Source: an uncultured Bacteroidota bacterium (GTDB lineage: Bacteria; Bacteroidota; Bacteroidia; Flavobacteriales; Flavobacteriaceae). From it: a DNA stretch of 62,678 nt. Under the pieces are notes generated by a model, which saw only the letters and a program-made list of their open reading frames with translations, was not told where the DNA came from and searched no databases. The DNA lies in contig CACEAZ010000008.1 of assembly GCA_902557655.1 (NCBI GenBank), positions 1 to 62,678 on the forward strand. Reading direction: 5' to 3'. This document shows positions 8,054 to 16,444 of this stretch, one piece after another (within the stretch, counting starts at the first letter, position 1; each line of letters begins with the position of its first letter). A program made the translations under genes and the position numbers.

Positions 8054-9400
8054 ATGAAAAAATATATCTACCTCTTATTATTATCATTTTTTGTTGTTTC
8101 ATGTTCTAATTCTGATTCAAATCAGCCTAATGAAAATATGTCATCTGCTGAGCATATTCAACTCATAAAAAATCATAATGGTAAAATTGAAATTGGTTTT
8201 GAGGAACTACCGGAAGTTTCCAAGAATTACATTAATTCCCTAGAAAACAATGTTACAACGGGGCAAATATTACATGCTGAAAGTTTAGGTTACGAAGTTC
8301 AAATCAATCGAGAAACTAAAAGTTTAGTTTCTCTTCTAAACATGATTTATATTTACTTTGATCAAGATGGAGAACTGCTTTTTGATGACGAATACGATGA
8401 AAATAATGACGGAAATTATGATGTTTTTGAACAATGGGAAAACTTTATGTGTTTTGACGTACAATTTCCAATTTCAGTAAATATGCCCGATGGTTCTCAA
8501 ATTTCTATTGGGAACGAGGATGAATTATTTGATGCTGTTGAATCCTATTATGATATGAATGACGAATTTGAAGGTTTACCAGAAATAAATTTTCCATTCA
8601 ATATCATTTTTTATTATGAAGATGAAAACGGAAATGAAGCAGAAGATATAGTAGGAGTTGAAAGTTATGAAGAGCTAGAAATGTATTATGAATTGTGTGA
8701 AGAAGATTGGGGTGATGATGAGGGTGAAAATTACTGGGCACAGATCGATTGCTTTGATCTAGTTTATCCAATTTCCATTATGAATCCTGACGAAGAGATT
8801 CTTTCTGTTAATAGCGAAGAACAATTAAATGAATATGTAGAGCAGTGGTATATTGATAATGAATGTAATGATGATGAGTGTGGTGGTTTTGAAATAGTAT
8901 TTCCTTTGATGGTTGAATACTATTCTGAAACTAATGATCAAATCCAGACTGTTACAATTGATTCAGTTGAAGAATTGTCAAATTATATTGAAGAGTATTG
9001 TTCAGAGGATATCTGCCCAGAGATTTATGATCCTGTGTGTGGATCTGATGGTTTCTCCTATGAGAATTATTGTTATGCAGAATCTGCTGGAATATATGAC
9101 TATTCCTCAGGTGAATGTGACGATGAGGGGGGCGTAGATACCTGTGGTGAAGTAGTTTTTCCAGTGACCATAGAGGCTCCAAACGGGGAGCAGTATACAG
9201 GAAATAATGAAGGGGAAATTTATGAATTTATGGAAGAATGGTTTTCAAATAATTGTAATAATGTAGAGTGTGATGACGCTGAATTTGAAATTGTTTATCC
9301 AATAACGATGGAATTCGTTTCAGGAAATGAGGTTGTGACAGTTGTTGTTCAGTCCGAGGAAATGCTCAGTTCTTTAAACGAGCAATTTTGTGGAGACTAA
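8054..9400 (+). CDS. Acidic repeat lipoprotein with inserted Kazal domain
   Basis: 448-aa lipoprotein (lipobox VVSC, Cys17), very rich in Asp and Glu. After an N-terminal region it holds six related half-repeats of about 35 residues: 133-167, 178-215, 233-266, 279-316, 364-397 and 411-446. Odd ones read Cys-Phe-Asp-x-x-x-Pro-Ile-Ser and end in an acidic DELF...Y/W helix; even ones read EI-aromatic-P and carry a longer beta segment. A Kazal-type domain (321-354, CPEIYDPVCGSDGFSYENYC) is inserted between pairs two and three. Kazal domains usually inhibit serine proteases. The protein is presumably on the cell surface; its role is not known. Confidence 0.7.
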   Translation: MKKYIYLLLLSFFVVSCSNSDSNQPNENMSSAEHIQLIKNHNGKIEIGFEELPEVSKNYINSLENNVTTGQILHAESLGYEVQINRETKSLVSLLNMIYIYFDQDGELLFDDEYDENNDGNYDVFEQWENFMCFDVQFPISVNMPDGSQISIGNEDELFDAVESYYDMNDEFEGLPEINFPFNIIFYYEDENGNEAEDIVGVESYEELEMYYELCEEDWGDDEGENYWAQIDCFDLVYPISIMNPDEEILSVNSEEQLNEYVEQWYIDNECNDDECGGFEIVFPLMVEYYSETNDQIQTVTIDSVEELSNYIEEYCSEDICPEIYDPVCGSDGFSYENYCYAESAGIYDYSSGECDDEGGVDTCGEVVFPVTIEAPNGEQYTGNNEGEIYEFMEEWFSNNCNNVECDDAEFEIVYPITMEFVSGNEVVTVVVQSEEMLSSLNEQFCGD

Positions 9401-9492
9401 TTACATGTCTTAAAAAACAAACATCTTTCAGGGACACCTTAATTATTTTTTTCTTAACTTAAAGTGCTAACTATTTAATAACCAATTAATTA

Positions 9493-9588
9493 ATGGGATA
9501 CAAAAATGAATTTTTTATGTACCTATGGGTCACCCTAATTATTTATGCTATTCTATATACTTTTTATAAAAAATATATAAAAAAGTAA
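9493..9588 (+). CDS. Tiny membrane protein (31 aa)
   Basis: 31-codon frame with ATG start: MGYKNEFFMYLWVTLIIYAILYTFYKKYIKK, described as a short polar head, one hydrophobic span of about 18 residues and a Lys-rich tail, consistent with a single-pass inner-membrane protein. It ends one base before the stop of the convergent gene at 9590. No family is recognised. Confidence 0.4.
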   Translation: MGYKNEFFMYLWVTLIIYAILYTFYKKYIKK

Positions 9589-9589
9589 T

Positions 9590-9970
9590 TTACATAGATC
9601 TAATTACTGGCACACCTAGAATACCACTAACACAATACTCTGTTGTTAGTGAAACTAATTCTCCAAACATTTTTTCTCTTTCTTGACCTAGTGCCATATG
9701 TGCTTGGCATCCCTCAGGACCACGATAAATTTCTGTAATTCCATAGAGTGTGTTTCCAGTTTCACCACTTGCAAGATCTAAAGGATTATTGAATTCTGGA
9801 CTTTTAAGTACAGCGTAACATAATACTACAGGTTCAATATTACCCTCTAAATGATGAGTTTCTTTCATAAAACTTTCATGCGTATTGAGAAAGGTTTCCA
9901 TTCTGTCAGTTTGATCATTTGGGACTTTAAAAGCAATATGAAAGCCAAAAGAGTCAGTTGTAATTTTCAT
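9590..9970 (-). CDS. Conserved hypothetical protein, dimeric alpha/beta-barrel-like
   Basis: 126-aa cytoplasmic protein without a signal. The pattern FHIAFKVPNDQTDRMETFLNTHESFMKETH...LYGITEIYRGPEGCQAHM resembles the ferredoxin-like fold of antibiotic-biosynthesis-monooxygenase proteins. The family assignment is tentative. It is divergent from the monooxygenase gene at 10060, with 89 bases between them. Confidence 0.45.
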   Translation of the reverse strand: MKITTDSFGFHIAFKVPNDQTDRMETFLNTHESFMKETHHLEGNIEPVVLCYAVLKSPEFNNPLDLASGETGNTLYGITEIYRGPEGCQAHMALGQEREKMFGELVSLTTEYCVSGILGVPVIRSM

Positions 9971-10059
9971 AATAATTAATTTTATAAGTTTAATTTATAA
10001 AAAAAATAAAATATCTTGGTGGATTGTCACATTTTTATTTCATTTAGAAAAATTATTGT

Positions 10060-11499
10060 TTGAAAAATTTTACTGATATAATTATAATTGGAGCAGGCTT
10101 ATCTGGAATAGGAGCAGCATGTCATTTAGAAAGAAAAAATCCAGAAAAATCCTATCAAATTTTTGAGTCCAGAAAAGAAATTGGAGGAACTTGGAGTTTA
10201 TTTAAATATCCGGGTATTAGATCTGACTCAGACATGTACACCTTTGGATTTTCATTTAAAACTTGGGACAATCCAAAATCATTTGCAGATGCCCCTAGTA
10301 TTTTAAGTTACCTAAAGGAAGCTGCAGAGGAGTATAATGTTAAAGAAAAAATTAAATTTCAAACTCAGGTTTTAGAAGTTAGTTTTAATACTGAAAATAA
10401 AATCTGGTCTGTTACTACTTTAAATAATAATGTAAAAACTACACACCAATCTAATTTTTTATTTTCCTGCACAGGATATTATAATTACGATAAAGGGTAT
10501 ACCCCAAATTTTAAGGGGTTAAAAGATTTTCAAGGAAAAATAATTCACCCGCAACATTGGCCTGAAAAATTAGATTATGAAAATAAAAAAGTAATTGTGA
10601 TAGGTAGTGGAGCAACTGCTGTTACCATAATTCCTAAAATGGCAGATAAAACATCCGAAATTACGATGCTTCAGAGGTCGCCAACATATGTTGGAGCATT
10701 TCCAAATAAAGATAAGGCAGCAAAGTTTTTGAAAGCATATTTACCAAAAAGCTTAGCACATAAATTCATTAGATTTAAAAATATTTTTGTTCAAATTTTA
10801 TTTTTTCAAGCATGTAAGATATGGCCAAAAAAAATGAAAAAATGGCTCGTTAATAGTGCGCAAAGACAATTAGGTGAATTTACTGCAAAACCACATTTTG
10901 AGCCAAAATATAATCCTTGGGATCAAAGATTTTGTGTCGCTCCAGACGGAGATCTTTTTAAGTCAATAAGAAGCGGTAAAGCCAAAGTAATTACAAACGA
11001 AATTGACTGCATTACAAAAAAAGGAATCAGATTAAAAAATGGTACTGAGCTTAATACTGATATCATTATTACAGCTACTGGGTTGGAGCTCTTGGCTTTT
11101 GGGGGAGCTAAAATTAAGGTCAATGACAAAGACTATAATCCATCTGAGGCAGTTACCTACAAGGGATTAATGTTAAGTGGTCTGCCAAATTGTATATTTT
11201 TTGCTGGTTATACAAATGCGTCATGGACCTTGAAAAGTGATTTAACAAGTGAATACTCCAGCAGACTATTTAAATATATGAGCAAAAATAATTTTAAATC
11301 ATTTGTTCCAATTATTAAAAATAAAAAGATGACTATTTCTCCCCTTTTAAACTTAAATTCAAGTTATATACATAGATCATCCCATTTATTTCCGAAGCAG
11401 GGGTCAAAATTACCATGGAAATTATATCAAAATTATTTTTTAGATTTTATAACACTAAGGCTGAATAAAATTAATGGTGATTCTATAAAGTTTAAATAA
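10060..11499 (+). CDS. Flavin monooxygenase, Baeyer-Villiger type
   Basis: 479-aa FAD/NADPH-dependent monooxygenase. The FAD motif GAGLSG is at residues 11-16, the NADPH motif GSGATA at 182-187, and the Baeyer-Villiger fingerprint FxGxxxHxxxW is present exactly as FQGKIIHPQHW at 157-167. Such enzymes insert oxygen into ketones or oxidise heteroatoms; the substrate here is not known. The start is TTG, since an in-frame TAG lies 15 bases upstream and no ATG intervenes; the FAD motif position supports it. It is followed 17 bases later by the PNGase gene. Confidence 0.82.
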   Translation: MKNFTDIIIIGAGLSGIGAACHLERKNPEKSYQIFESRKEIGGTWSLFKYPGIRSDSDMYTFGFSFKTWDNPKSFADAPSILSYLKEAAEEYNVKEKIKFQTQVLEVSFNTENKIWSVTTLNNNVKTTHQSNFLFSCTGYYNYDKGYTPNFKGLKDFQGKIIHPQHWPEKLDYENKKVIVIGSGATAVTIIPKMADKTSEITMLQRSPTYVGAFPNKDKAAKFLKAYLPKSLAHKFIRFKNIFVQILFFQACKIWPKKMKKWLVNSAQRQLGEFTAKPHFEPKYNPWDQRFCVAPDGDLFKSIRSGKAKVITNEIDCITKKGIRLKNGTELNTDIIITATGLELLAFGGAKIKVNDKDYNPSEAVTYKGLMLSGLPNCIFFAGYTNASWTLKSDLTSEYSSRLFKYMSKNNFKSFVPIIKNKKMTISPLLNLNSSYIHRSSHLFPKQGSKLPWKLYQNYFLDFITLRLNKINGDSIKFK

Positions 11500-11516
11500 A
11501 TATATTTATTAATATT

Positions 11517-12860
11517 ATGATTATGAAAAATTTATATAAGCTACTATTTTGTCTTTTATTTCTCACCTGCAGTTCAGGTGATGATAATGATGAGAATCAA
11601 ATTATTGATCCTACAGTTAGTATTTCAGCAAACTTAAGCTCCCTAACTTTTGAAAATACAATGGTGTCTCAGGCTTCCATTCCAAAATTAATAATTATAA
11701 GTGCTGAAAATGCAACTTCTGAAATAACTGTTACTGCGCCAGATGGTTATGAGGTTTCGGTTAATAATTCTTTTTCAAGCAGTATTTCTTTTCAGCCTGA
11801 AATTTCAAATGAAGTATATGTACGCTTTGCTCCAAGTGAACCTGTAAATTATTATTCTACACTGCAGATTTCTTCTGAAGAACTTGACAATGTTATAAAC
11901 GTTAATTTATTTGGAATAGGAAGTCCTTTAAAATTTACTTATCAGGCTTTTGAAAACCAACCTCTTGGATTTGGTGGTGGATTTAATCAATCTGCAGTTC
12001 AAATATTTGATCTACACAATGACATTTCTGATATCAGCGAAATTAAAATGTTCTTACAAATAGACTGCCCAAGTTCAGGGTGTGATGACTGGGACCGATT
12101 TGCAAATGTAAAAGTTAAAGATCAATCGACCGGAAACTGGTACGAAATAGGCAGGTACATAACTCCCTATTGGGTTGGTACTCAACAATTAGACAGAGGG
12201 TTAGAATTTGATGTTACGGATTTTAAATCTTTTTTAACTGGCACTACAGAATTAATGATTTATATTGAAAATTGGACTGCTAAAGCAGATATAGTCTCTG
12301 TAGAATTTGATTACGTTTCTGGAATACCTGACTATCCATATTATGTTGTTTCTGAAGTTTTTAATCTTCATTCAAATTCGATAAGTGGAATTCCATACGG
12401 CGTTGATCATAATATAGATTTAGATAAATCTATTCAAATGCCTGGTAATTCTGAAAGTTCACACTTAAGGACAATCATCTCAGGTTGGGGACATGCAACT
12501 CCCTATGACGCGGACGGAAGACCTTGTGCTGAATGGTGTTTTAGAACCCATGAAATAAAAATAAATGGAGCCAGTACTTTTGAGCATTATATGGGGCCTA
12601 TTGGGTGTTGGTCAAATCCAATAAATAACCAATCTCCTGGAAATTGGCAGCCCGACAGGGCTGGGTGGTGTCCTGGGATGGTAGTACCAGTAAGGACAAA
12701 TAACCTTGATTTAAACTTGAATAGTACCACATTTACTTTTGAATATGATTTAGAAGACTGGACTAGTGATGGAAATGGAGGTAATGCGTTTTATGCTATT
12801 TCTACATATTTAGTTTTAAAAAGTAATTCAGAAATAGTTCCTGCCATTGTTCAAAATTAA
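11517..12860 (+). CDS. PNGase F-like peptide-N-glycosidase, lipoprotein
   Basis: 447-aa lipoprotein (lipobox LLFLTC, Cys18) that should cleave N-glycans from glycoproteins at the cell surface. Residues 35-135 form an Ig-like domain of the kind seen in flavobacterial exported proteins (SSLTFEN...ITVTAPDGYEVS...YVRFAP). Residues 138-445 match Elizabethkingia PNGase F closely, including SGWGHATPYDADGR, NPINNQSPGNW and RAGWCPGM. By alignment from memory, catalytic Asp60, Glu118 and Glu206 correspond to D193 (CDDWD), E251 (YIENW) and E339 (CAEWC), so it looks active. The gene follows the monooxygenase directly. Confidence 0.9.
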   Translation: MIMKNLYKLLFCLLFLTCSSGDDNDENQIIDPTVSISANLSSLTFENTMVSQASIPKLIIISAENATSEITVTAPDGYEVSVNNSFSSSISFQPEISNEVYVRFAPSEPVNYYSTLQISSEELDNVINVNLFGIGSPLKFTYQAFENQPLGFGGGFNQSAVQIFDLHNDISDISEIKMFLQIDCPSSGCDDWDRFANVKVKDQSTGNWYEIGRYITPYWVGTQQLDRGLEFDVTDFKSFLTGTTELMIYIENWTAKADIVSVEFDYVSGIPDYPYYVVSEVFNLHSNSISGIPYGVDHNIDLDKSIQMPGNSESSHLRTIISGWGHATPYDADGRPCAEWCFRTHEIKINGASTFEHYMGPIGCWSNPINNQSPGNWQPDRAGWCPGMVVPVRTNNLDLNLNSTTFTFEYDLEDWTSDGNGGNAFYAISTYLVLKSNSEIVPAIVQN

Positions 12861-13321
12861 TTTTCTTGCTCTAAAATTACTTCCTCAGGCAGAATAAAGG
12901 CACCTCTTTGGATTTCCCAAAAATTGGAAATGTTTTCTATTTTAAGTTGTGAGTAAAAATGAGGGAATAAACCCTTTCTTTTGTCTTTTGGATACGGTTC
13001 TTCAAAAACTAAGTTAGATCCTAAATCTTGCGAGTTAAACTGAATTAAAATAAGATCTTCGTCTTTTTCAAAAAAATAATAAAGCGTTCCCGCAAGTTGC
13101 TTAGCTGTTGATAAATGAATGAATCCATCTCTAATATCAAGATCGGTTGTTATGTATCCATTCTTTTTAGAAATCAACCATTGCTCCTGAGTTAAAATTT
13201 TGTAAACATTATTTTCTGTTTTCATTTCCAAATTTTGATTATTTTCAAAAATTAACATAATAATTGCTAGGGGAATGACTATCATTCCTAATGTTTTCCA
13301 GCTAAAATTCATTTTTGACAT
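12857..13321 (-). CDS. DUF952 family protein with membrane anchor
   Basis: 154-aa protein: one N-terminal hydrophobic segment (residues 12-25) followed by a DUF952 domain from about residue 38 (YKILTQEQW...GFIHLSTAKQLAGTLYYFF...LVFEEPYP...FPHFYSQL). DUF952 proteins are usually soluble and about 110 aa, so the anchor is unusual. The function is unknown. The stop overlaps the PNGase stop by four bases (convergent). Confidence 0.7.
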   Translation of the reverse strand: MSKMNFSWKTLGMIVIPLAIIMLIFENNQNLEMKTENNVYKILTQEQWLISKKNGYITTDLDIRDGFIHLSTAKQLAGTLYYFFEKDEDLILIQFNSQDLGSNLVFEEPYPKDKRKGLFPHFYSQLKIENISNFWEIQRGAFILPEEVILEQEN

Positions 13322-13328
13322 ATCTGTA

Positions 13329-13484
13329 TTATGAGTTAATTTCTTTAAGCTTGCTTTTTAATTTTTCTAGCTTAATTTTTCTCCACCAAATTTTGTTTTC
13401 ATTACCCTGTTCTTCAGCTCTATGAATTTTCTTATTTAGCTGATTTATCTTTTTTTTCAAATAAGGTGCGTTTACTTTTTTCAT
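13329..13484 (-). CDS. Small basic coiled-coil protein (51 aa)
   Basis: 51-codon frame from ATG at 13484. The product is strongly basic and helical (MKKVNAPYLKKKINQLNKKI, then WWRKIKLEKLKSKL), with a leucine/isoleucine heptad pattern suggesting a coiled coil. It lies upstream of the DUF952 gene in the same direction. No family is recognised; a role in nucleic-acid or membrane binding would be a guess. Confidence 0.45.
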   Translation of the reverse strand: MKKVNAPYLKKKINQLNKKIHRAEEQGNENKIWWRKIKLEKLKSKLKEINS

Positions 13485-13585
13485 AATAATTATTTATGGG
13501 CTTATACTTAAAGTTAAAAAAATCTAATTTGCTATACGTTAAAATAATATTAAAAATCTCCGCTTATTGTTAGTATATTTATTTA

Positions 13586-13816
13586 ATGAAAAAAATATTA
13601 TTTCTTTCTTTTTTAATTATTATTTCTTGCTCTGACAATGATGAAGAAATACCAAATATGTGTGTTGATGAAACGTTAATCAACTTAGAAATTCCTTGCC
13701 CTATGGTTATTGATCCTGTTTGTGGTTGTGACGGTATGACTTACAATAATAGTTGCGAGGCATTTAACTGGAATGGGGTAATTGCCTATTCAGATGGGAT
13801 ATGCGAAGACAACTAA
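13586..13816 (+). CDS. Small lipoprotein with Kazal-type inhibitor domain
   Basis: 76-aa lipoprotein (lipobox IISC) with an acidic linker and a single Kazal domain at residues 38-73, CPMVIDPVCGCDGMTYNNSC followed by the last Cys. This matches the Kazal consensus of Cys-x-PVCG-x-DG-x-TY-x-N-x-C. Such bacterial proteins probably inhibit serine proteases at the surface. It is the second Kazal protein in the window (see 8054). It stands alone, convergent with 13818. Confidence 0.75.
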   Translation: MKKILFLSFLIIISCSDNDEEIPNMCVDETLINLEIPCPMVIDPVCGCDGMTYNNSCEAFNWNGVIAYSDGICEDN

Positions 13817-13817
13817 T

Positions 13818-14246
13818 TTATTTTTTCAAGTGATTAAATAAACTTATCCCGTAAAGTCCTATCGCGCTCCACATTAGAAAAATAAAATGTGAGGATGGAA
13901 TCCAAAAATATGCTAGTATCAAATTTGATACTAGCAACAACCCTAAAGCTGTTAAAAGTCTATTTCTAAAAGCATGAATTTCTAAAAATTTATCCGAAGT
14001 AAAAGAGACAAGTAAAAATCCAATTCCCAAAACATAGAGTCCAAGAAATCTATAAATCTGAGTTAAATATGCACTTAATGTGGTATTTCCCTCAATCGAA
14101 AAAAGGTCTGAAAAGCTCATCCGCAATCGTTCTTCGTTTGCCACTTGATCTAAAATCCATGGTTCAGAGCTTATTAACCATCTAATGCCTGAAATACAAA
14201 GAACTAACCCTATTAAAACTATAGGATACTTAATTGATTTTTTCAT
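13818..14246 (-). CDS. Four-span membrane protein, DUF4345-like
   Basis: 142-aa integral membrane protein with hydrophobic segments near residues 7-25, 62-84, 92-113 and 118-137. The arrangement (a loop of about 35 residues after the first span, then three close spans) resembles DUF4345 proteins. The function is unknown. It follows the lipoprotein gene at 14263 after 16 bases and is probably co-transcribed with it. Confidence 0.5.
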   Translation of the reverse strand: MKKSIKYPIVLIGLVLCISGIRWLISSEPWILDQVANEERLRMSFSDLFSIEGNTTLSAYLTQIYRFLGLYVLGIGFLLVSFTSDKFLEIHAFRNRLLTALGLLLVSNLILAYFWIPSSHFIFLMWSAIGLYGISLFNHLKK

Positions 14247-14262
14247 TTAATGCGATTTGTAT

Positions 14263-14682
14263 TTAGTCTAATATGACTAGCTTCAATTTTAATCCTTTGA
14301 ATGTTTCTGCAATACCTTCTACTGAAGTTTCGCTTTGAAGTGAAATTCTAATAAACCCTTCTCCATAACTCAAATAGGAAAATGTTGTATCTCCAATTTC
14401 CTTCCAAACTGGATTATATTGTGGGAACTGACTCCATCTTTGAGGTCTCACATCCGTCGCTGCTCTTTCAATATATGCAAGTACGGCCCCATTCTGCATT
14501 ACATTATTATCAATTTCTGGAACCTTAATTTCAAAATTTCCATATTGTTTGTCATCACTTAAACTTGTTAAATCTCCAAATTCTACAATGACAACTTTGT
14601 TATTGTCTACATCAACTTTAGATTCAACATTCATGCAAGAGAAAAATAATAAGGGAATAAATAAGTAAAGTAAATTTTTCAT
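14263..14682 (-). CDS. Lipoprotein of unknown function
   Basis: 139-aa lipoprotein (MKNLLYLFIPLLFFSC, lipobox LFFSC). The mature part is beta-rich, with RWSQFPQYNPVW and an ending LKLKLVILD. I recognise no family. It is the first gene of a likely pair with the membrane protein at 13818. Confidence 0.55.
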   Translation of the reverse strand: MKNLLYLFIPLLFFSCMNVESKVDVDNNKVVIVEFGDLTSLSDDKQYGNFEIKVPEIDNNVMQNGAVLAYIERAATDVRPQRWSQFPQYNPVWKEIGDTTFSYLSYGEGFIRISLQSETSVEGIAETFKGLKLKLVILD

Positions 14683-14771
14683 TAGAGTGGTGTTTTAATA
14701 TTAGTTGTTACAATTTACAAATATTTAAGATAAATAAGATCTTAATATAAATTGGTAACTTAGATTTTCCT

Positions 14772-14900
14772 ATGAAAGTTTTATTGCACACTGATTCGTT
14801 GAAAAGCCCCTTCCTTAGTGATTGGCTTTTTATTGGTTTATTAATCGTTGTTGTAATATGTTTAATTTATTTAATCAAAAAGTATTTTAAAACCCTATGA
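14772..14900 (+). CDS. Small membrane protein (42 aa)
   Basis: 42-codon frame: MKVLLHTDSLKSPFLSDWL, then one hydrophobic span (FIGLLIVVVICLIYLI) and a basic tail. Its TGA overlaps the ATG of the CIA30-like gene (ATGA, 14897-14900), so the two are probably translationally coupled. No family is recognised. Confidence 0.55.
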   Translation: MKVLLHTDSLKSPFLSDWLFIGLLIVVVICLIYLIKKYFKTL

Positions 14901-15442
14901 AGAATTTTACATTTATTTTTTTTTTAATATTCACAACTATGAATAGTCAAAGTATAGATTTAATTAATCCGAATCAAAACATTGGCTTAAAAGGCTGGGG
15001 TATTGTTAATGATGATGTTATGGGGGGTGTTTCAACTTCCTACATATCACTAAATGAAGAAAAAAATTTGATTTTCAAGGGATATTTATCTCTTAAAAAT
15101 AACGGTGGTTTTGCTTCTTCAAGATTAGGTGTTAAAAGAAAAGCATTAGTTGGAGTTAAATCTTTTAAAATAAAATTTAGGGGAGACGGCAATACTTATA
15201 AATTACGGCTTAGACAAAACTATAGACGAGTTTCTTATTCCTGTGACTTTGAATCTACAAAAGATAAATGGGTTGAAGTAGATATTCCAATTGAAGATTT
15301 TAAACCCACATGGCGAGGTTATAATTATTCTGATTATCCTGCTTTGGAAATTGAAGAGATTAATTCTTTAGGTTTACACATTTCTGACAAACAAGAAGGT
15401 GAGTTCGAATTAGAAATAGAATATATCAAAGCAATTTATTAG
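14897..15442 (+). CDS. CIA30/NDUFAF1-like exported protein
   Basis: 181-aa protein with a signal peptide (MKNFTFIFFLIFTTMNSQS) and a CIA30 (complex I intermediate-associated protein 30) domain filling the rest. Landmarks are WGIVNDDVMGGVSTS (residues 35-50), NNGGFASSR and LRLRQN. Bacterial members are small galactose-binding-like proteins of unclear function; a link to respiratory complex I is not shown outside mitochondria. It is coupled to the 42-aa membrane protein upstream. Confidence 0.75.
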   Translation: MKNFTFIFFLIFTTMNSQSIDLINPNQNIGLKGWGIVNDDVMGGVSTSYISLNEEKNLIFKGYLSLKNNGGFASSRLGVKRKALVGVKSFKIKFRGDGNTYKLRLRQNYRRVSYSCDFESTKDKWVEVDIPIEDFKPTWRGYNYSDYPALEIEEINSLGLHISDKQEGEFELEIEYIKAIY

Positions 15443-15512
15443 TGTTTGATTCTACTACTTGTTAAAATATTAACAACTTACTATATTGTAAATAAATTTA
15501 AAACTTGATACT

Positions 15513-15857
15513 ATGGAAAATATATCATTAGCTTTTCAATTAATTGTTGCTATTTCTGTTCTAATCGTTTGGATATTTAGATTCGATAATATTGTAATCG
15601 AATTTAAACATTATGGGTATTCAGATTTATTAAGAAATTTTGTAGGGGCTTCAAAAATATCAACCTCAGCATTTTTAATATTGGGTTTGTGGTATAATGA
15701 AATAACCCTTTACGCGTCATTGTCAATGGCTTTCTTTATGTTATGCGCTCAACTTTCTCACATCAAGGTTAAAAACCCTTTTATCAAATTTGTGCCCTCA
15801 TTAATATTCTTGTGCATGTCCTTGTTTATTGCTTCATATAATTGTGGCTTAATATAA
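15513..15857 (+). CDS. DoxX-like membrane protein
   Basis: 114-aa protein with four hydrophobic segments. The motif LRNFVGASKISTSAFLILGLW fits DoxX/DoxX-like proteins, where this element joins spans one and two. The function is unclear in this subfamily. Its TAA overlaps the ATG of the next gene by one base (TAATG), indicating a coupled pair of DoxX-like proteins. Confidence 0.65.
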   Translation: MENISLAFQLIVAISVLIVWIFRFDNIVIEFKHYGYSDLLRNFVGASKISTSAFLILGLWYNEITLYASLSMAFFMLCAQLSHIKVKNPFIKFVPSLIFLCMSLFIASYNCGLI

Positions 15858-16192
15858 TGGATGTATACACAATAATCATAATTTTTACTGCCATATCTTT
15901 TATATCCTACGGATTAAATTCTTTTATTTCAAAAAAAATGATTTCTGAATATGAAAGATGGGGTTTAGAAAAAAGAAGAAAACAAATAGGAGGTATTCAA
16001 TTAATTTGCGGCCTTGGGATATTGATAGGGATAAAATATAATTCTGTACTAATTCCTAGTTCAATTCTTTTAATAATTATGATGCTTGTAGCAGTTTATG
16101 TTAGAATAAAAATCAAAGATAATATTTCTGACATTTTGCCTGCTATTGCGTACCTAGTTTTGGGTATAATAATACTAAAAGGATTTTTATAA
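15857..16192 (+). CDS. DoxX-like membrane protein
   Basis: 111-aa protein with four hydrophobic segments and the element SEYERWGLEKRRKQIGGIQLICGLGILIG, which resembles the DoxX-like loop (E-x-W-G...R-x-x-x-G-x-x-x-x-x-G). The start chosen is the ATG at 15857 within TAATG, overlapping the previous stop; a longer reading from TTG at 15842 would overlap the upstream gene by 16 bases and adds only five residues. It forms a coupled pair with 15513. Confidence 0.65.
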   Translation: MDVYTIIIIFTAISFISYGLNSFISKKMISEYERWGLEKRRKQIGGIQLICGLGILIGIKYNSVLIPSSILLIIMMLVAVYVRIKIKDNISDILPAIAYLVLGIIILKGFL

Positions 16193-16215
16193 AAAAATGG
16201 GGAATTTAGCGCTAT

Positions 16216-16353
16216 TTAGATACTTCTAAATCTCCTTGCACCCGCCCAAGCAACTTTTTTAGTTCTTCCTAAAAAGGACTTAAACTCAACCCTGTCGTTA
16301 AATTCGTTTCTTTCCAAATTTAATTGTACGTTACCGTTGTATTGATTATTCAT
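16216..16353 (-). CDS. Small protein of unknown function (45 aa)
   Basis: 45-codon frame from ATG at 16353. The product is polar at the start (MNNQYNGNVQLNLERNEFND) and basic at the end (RTKKVAWAGARRFRSI). Base composition is less AT-biased than the surrounding intergenic DNA, which supports coding. It lies between the DoxX-like pair and the HlyIII gene. No family is recognised. Confidence 0.4.
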   Translation of the reverse strand: MNNQYNGNVQLNLERNEFNDRVEFKSFLGRTKKVAWAGARRFRSI

Positions 16354-16444
16354 TATTTAATTTTGGGCTGCAAAAATAATATATAATTTATATTTAAAAT
16401 CTTTTTTTTAATAAAAAATTTATTTAGAAATTCTCTGTTTGTCT

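Noticed and set aside
8952-9182. 76-aa minus-strand frame inside the Kazal lipoprotein gene
   Set aside because: The His-rich product arises from reading Asp-rich codons backwards; the plus-strand frame has a continuous repeat structure.
9381-9420. Terminator after the Kazal lipoprotein
   Set aside because: The hairpin around AGAC...GTCT has only a four-base stem and no proper T run.
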